The notes beneath the pieces were generated by a model. The model ran no database searches. It saw only the letters and a list, made by a program, of their open reading frames with translations, and was not told the origin of the DNA. Of a stretch of DNA of 64,000 nt, positions 62,249-64,000 are shown piece after piece. Made by a program: the position numbers and the translations under genes. Numbering within the stretch: position 1 is the first letter of the stretch; each line of letters opens with the position of its first letter. The DNA comes from Terribacillus halophilus (GTDB taxonomy: Bacteria > Bacillota > Bacilli > Bacillales > Amphibacillaceae): NCBI RefSeq assembly GCF_900101385.1, contig NZ_FMZB01000001.1, forward strand, positions 124,001 through 188,000, written 5' to 3'.

Positions 62249-62749
62249 GTGGAAAAGAAAAAGAATAATGCTTTCACGATCATGAAAGATGATTCAACAG
62301 ATGGTCATGGCGGCTATGGTGTAGGTTCCATCAGTTTGGAAAATATGAGTCCGATCATCGTCGATCCGAATGAGAAAACAGCATATGTCGATATGGCAGC
62401 AATGCATGCCCGCAGCCAGGTGGAGCGACGTGTTCGTTTCCAGAATGAGAAAGAAAAGGTGCTGAATGGAAAGCTGTACTGGATTGTCTGGGTGACAGTG
62501 CAAAATGGCGGGGATGGTCCATATTATTATGGGGCCGCAGCCAGTGAGATTCTCGTCGACCGTCCGAATCGGATTGCCTACAAGTCGATGCCCGAGCACG
62601 TAAAGCATATGGAGCAATCCTTGAAAGGTAAGTATGTGCTGGACCATATGGACGATTTATCGAAGGGATTGCTGAGTGATTTCCTCAAGGAATATAAGCC
62701 GGAATTCTGGGATCGCACACCTGAAGAATTAAGAGAGCAATTGCAATGA
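62249..62749 (+). CDS. ywhD: YwhD family protein
   Basis: A 166-residue soluble protein that matches the YwhD family: NAFTIMKDDSTDGHGGYGVG near the N terminus, then WIVWVTVQNGGDGPYYYGAAASE and a C-terminal DFLKEYKPEFWDRTPEELR. Function unknown. GTG 62249 has GAGGGAGC upstream. It converges on pbpG through a shared terminator, as in B. subtilis ywhD-ywhE. Confidence 0.9.
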   Translation: MEKKKNNAFTIMKDDSTDGHGGYGVGSISLENMSPIIVDPNEKTAYVDMAAMHARSQVERRVRFQNEKEKVLNGKLYWIVWVTVQNGGDGPYYYGAAASEILVDRPNRIAYKSMPEHVKHMEQSLKGKYVLDHMDDLSKGLLSDFLKEYKPEFWDRTPEELREQLQ

Positions 62750-62752
62750 AGC

Positions 62753-62789
62753 AAAAGCCGCTGCCCTGGTAAAAGGACAGCGGCTTTTT
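62753..62789. terminator. Bidirectional terminator between ywhD and pbpG
   Basis: AAAAGCCGCTG pairs with CAGCGGCTTTT, with CC/GG inside and T-runs on both strands. Confidence 0.9.
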
Positions 62790-62794
62790 CCATT

Positions 62795-64000
62795 TTAAAA
62801 CAACCAATCAAACCAGTGTTTTCGCCTACTCGGCGGTGCTTCCTGCTTGGGCGATAGCGGATTTTCATCCAAATCGGGATGGCAGTATAGCTTTGGTTCC
62901 GTACCCCTTACAAAATAGGTGAACCGGCGTTTTTCGCAATAGGAAGTGGAGAGAAGTCCCGAATCAGGGTCGACGAACACACCTCGTACGCCAGCTGGCG
63001 GCCGGAACGCTTTGATCGGTTCACCTGCATGAGCTTTTTCCATGAAGCCGGCCCAAATTTCTTTGCTGTAGGCCAATTCCTTTACTTTTTCCATGGAGCG
63101 GTTGTCGTCATAGCCTGTCCAGACAGCAGTCACCAAGTCGGGGCTGAATCCGACCATCCAGCTATCAGTAGTCGTCGTTCCTGATTTTCCTGCATAAGGG
63201 CGGCTCAGCTGGTCCTTGATCGTCGCGCCAGTGACACGCATATAACTGCTGAGTGAATCGTCGAACATGCCTGTCATCAAGTCTGTAAGCACAAACAGTC
63301 TCTTTTTATCCAATTTACTTTTGCGCTTCGGCTGTTGATGGGAATAGATGGTTTTCCCATTGCGGTCGACAATTTTCTCGATCGTATAACTTTTTATCGG
63401 CTTGCCGCCATTGGCAATCCGGCTGTAAGCCACGCCCATCTCTTCGACCGTTACAGGTGAAGTCCCAAGAGCGAGAGAAGGGACTGCTTGTAAATCACTT
63501 GTGATGCCAAGCTTTTTGGCATCGGCTGCTACTTTTTCTGCACCGACCATCAAATTCGTCTTCACTGCATAGATGTTATCCGACATGGCGATTGCTTCGG
63601 CCATCGTGATATCTTCATTGGCATAATAGCCATGATAATTGCCTGGGGCATATTCTCTGTCGTTCGGCAGCTTGAAAGTTGTTTCTTCACTTTTTAATTG
63701 TGTCATTGGAGTAAAACCGTTTTTCAGCGCTGTGTAATAGACAAAAGGTTTGAAAGCCGATCCAGGCATCCGTTTGGATGTAGTGGCCCGGTTATAGGTG
63801 CTGGCTTTATAATCGGTACCGCCGACCATGGCCGTGATAGCGCCTGAATCCGGGTCCATGGCAATCGCCCCTGTCTGCAGCTCCGTGTCTGTCGGGATGG
63901 TGTCAGCTATTTGCATTTCCAGCTGCAGCTGCTGTTTTGGATCCATCGTTGTATGGACGTGGTATCCAGCAGTGGCAGCTTCTTCTTTATCCATTCCCAG
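62795..64000 (-). CDS. pbpG: Class A penicillin-binding protein, C-terminal part, cut by the window edge
   Basis: The frame runs off the end of the window (LG precedes the internal Met at 63994), leaving about 401 residues of a peptidoglycan synthase. All three transpeptidase motifs are present: SAFK in GSAFKPF, SDN in AMSDNIYA, and KSG in AGKSGTTTT. The N-terminal glycosyltransferase domain lies outside. The C-terminal tail (PPSRRKHWFDWLF) is basic. Position after ywhD fits B. subtilis PbpG (YwhE, PBP2d), which acts in sporulation cortex and germ cell wall synthesis. Confidence 0.93.
   Translation of the reverse strand: MGMDKEEAATAGYHVHTTMDPKQQLQLEMQIADTIPTDTELQTGAIAMDPDSGAITAMVGGTDYKASTYNRATTSKRMPGSAFKPFVYYTALKNGFTPMTQLKSEETTFKLPNDREYAPGNYHGYYANEDITMAEAIAMSDNIYAVKTNLMVGAEKVAADAKKLGITSDLQAVPSLALGTSPVTVEEMGVAYSRIANGGKPIKSYTIEKIVDRNGKTIYSHQQPKRKSKLDKKRLFVLTDLMTGMFDDSLSSYMRVTGATIKDQLSRPYAGKSGTTTTDSWMVGFSPDLVTAVWTGYDDNRSMEKVKELAYSKEIWAGFMEKAHAGEPIKAFRPPAGVRGVFVDPDSGLLSTSYCEKRRFTYFVRGTEPKLYCHPDLDENPLSPKQEAPPSRRKHWFDWLF

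Overview
This window looks like chromosomal DNA from a spore-forming member of the Bacillaceae, probably a Terribacillus-like or related halotolerant genus; the genus cannot be fixed from sequence alone. The evidence is the spore germination/coat gene gerQ, strong AGGAGG ribosome binding sites with frequent GTG/TTG starts, Bacillus-type protein lengths, and local gene order shared with Bacillus subtilis (ywdI-ywdK-gerQ, hemQ-pta, lipL, ywfO-ywgA, ywhD-pbpG). No rRNA, tRNA, CRISPR array, prophage or intact insertion sequence was recognised. Both ends cut through genes: uxaB on the left and a class A penicillin-binding protein on the right.

Layout. 1-5.9 kb: hexuronate/pectin catabolism (uxaB, uxaA, a GPH-family sugar symporter, a GH105 unsaturated glycuronyl hydrolase) with a structured spacer before the symporter. 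6-13.6 kb: a sugar-phosphate-isomerase-like TIM barrel, an ABC-F ATPase, topB, a LysE exporter, a Nudix hydrolase and a CYP152 fatty-acid peroxygenase. 13.6-16.2 kb: an HXXEE membrane protein and a condensation-fold protein coupled to a zinc-ribbon membrane protein. 16.3-17.0 kb: six tandem ~124-bp hairpin units. 17.1-20.7 kb: a Lia-type envelope-stress module (two small membrane proteins, PspA/LiaH, LiaF, LiaS, LiaR). 20.7-31 kb: YpmS/YpmR, RarD, cardiolipin synthase, thioesterase, an apparently orphan adenine DNA methylase, pyridoxal kinase, a second ABC-F protein and two more copies of the hairpin repeat in reverse orientation. 31-42.9 kb: an M29 aminopeptidase, RecQ, a CNNM/CorC transporter, GNAT, DAHP synthase with a degenerate chorismate mutase domain, MFS, AI-2E-family permease and phosphoglucomutase. 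42.9-47.5 kb: metal homeostasis (manganese riboswitch and TerC exporter; OsmC, Zur, a Zur-box promoter and ZnuA), then a second M29 aminopeptidase. 47.5-52 kb: the LigD/Ku end-joining pair, an acyltransferase and an AraC regulator. 52.3-64 kb: UbiB-like kinase with a phasin-like partner, the ywd genes, gerQ, hemQ, pta, a LOV-STAS photoreceptor, lipL, ywfO-ywgA, ywhD and pbpG.

The strongest candidate for something undescribed is the ~124-bp repeat family at two loci. Its copies differ in sequence, but the changes in the two arms of a long hairpin compensate each other and some pairs become G-U wobbles, which points to selection on a folded transcript. Other points of interest are the loss of chorismate mutase active-site residues in AroA, a Zur box placed exactly in the 17-bp spacer of the znuA promoter, the structured leader before the pectin-sugar symporter, and two small genes (53 and 46 codons) that are easily missed.
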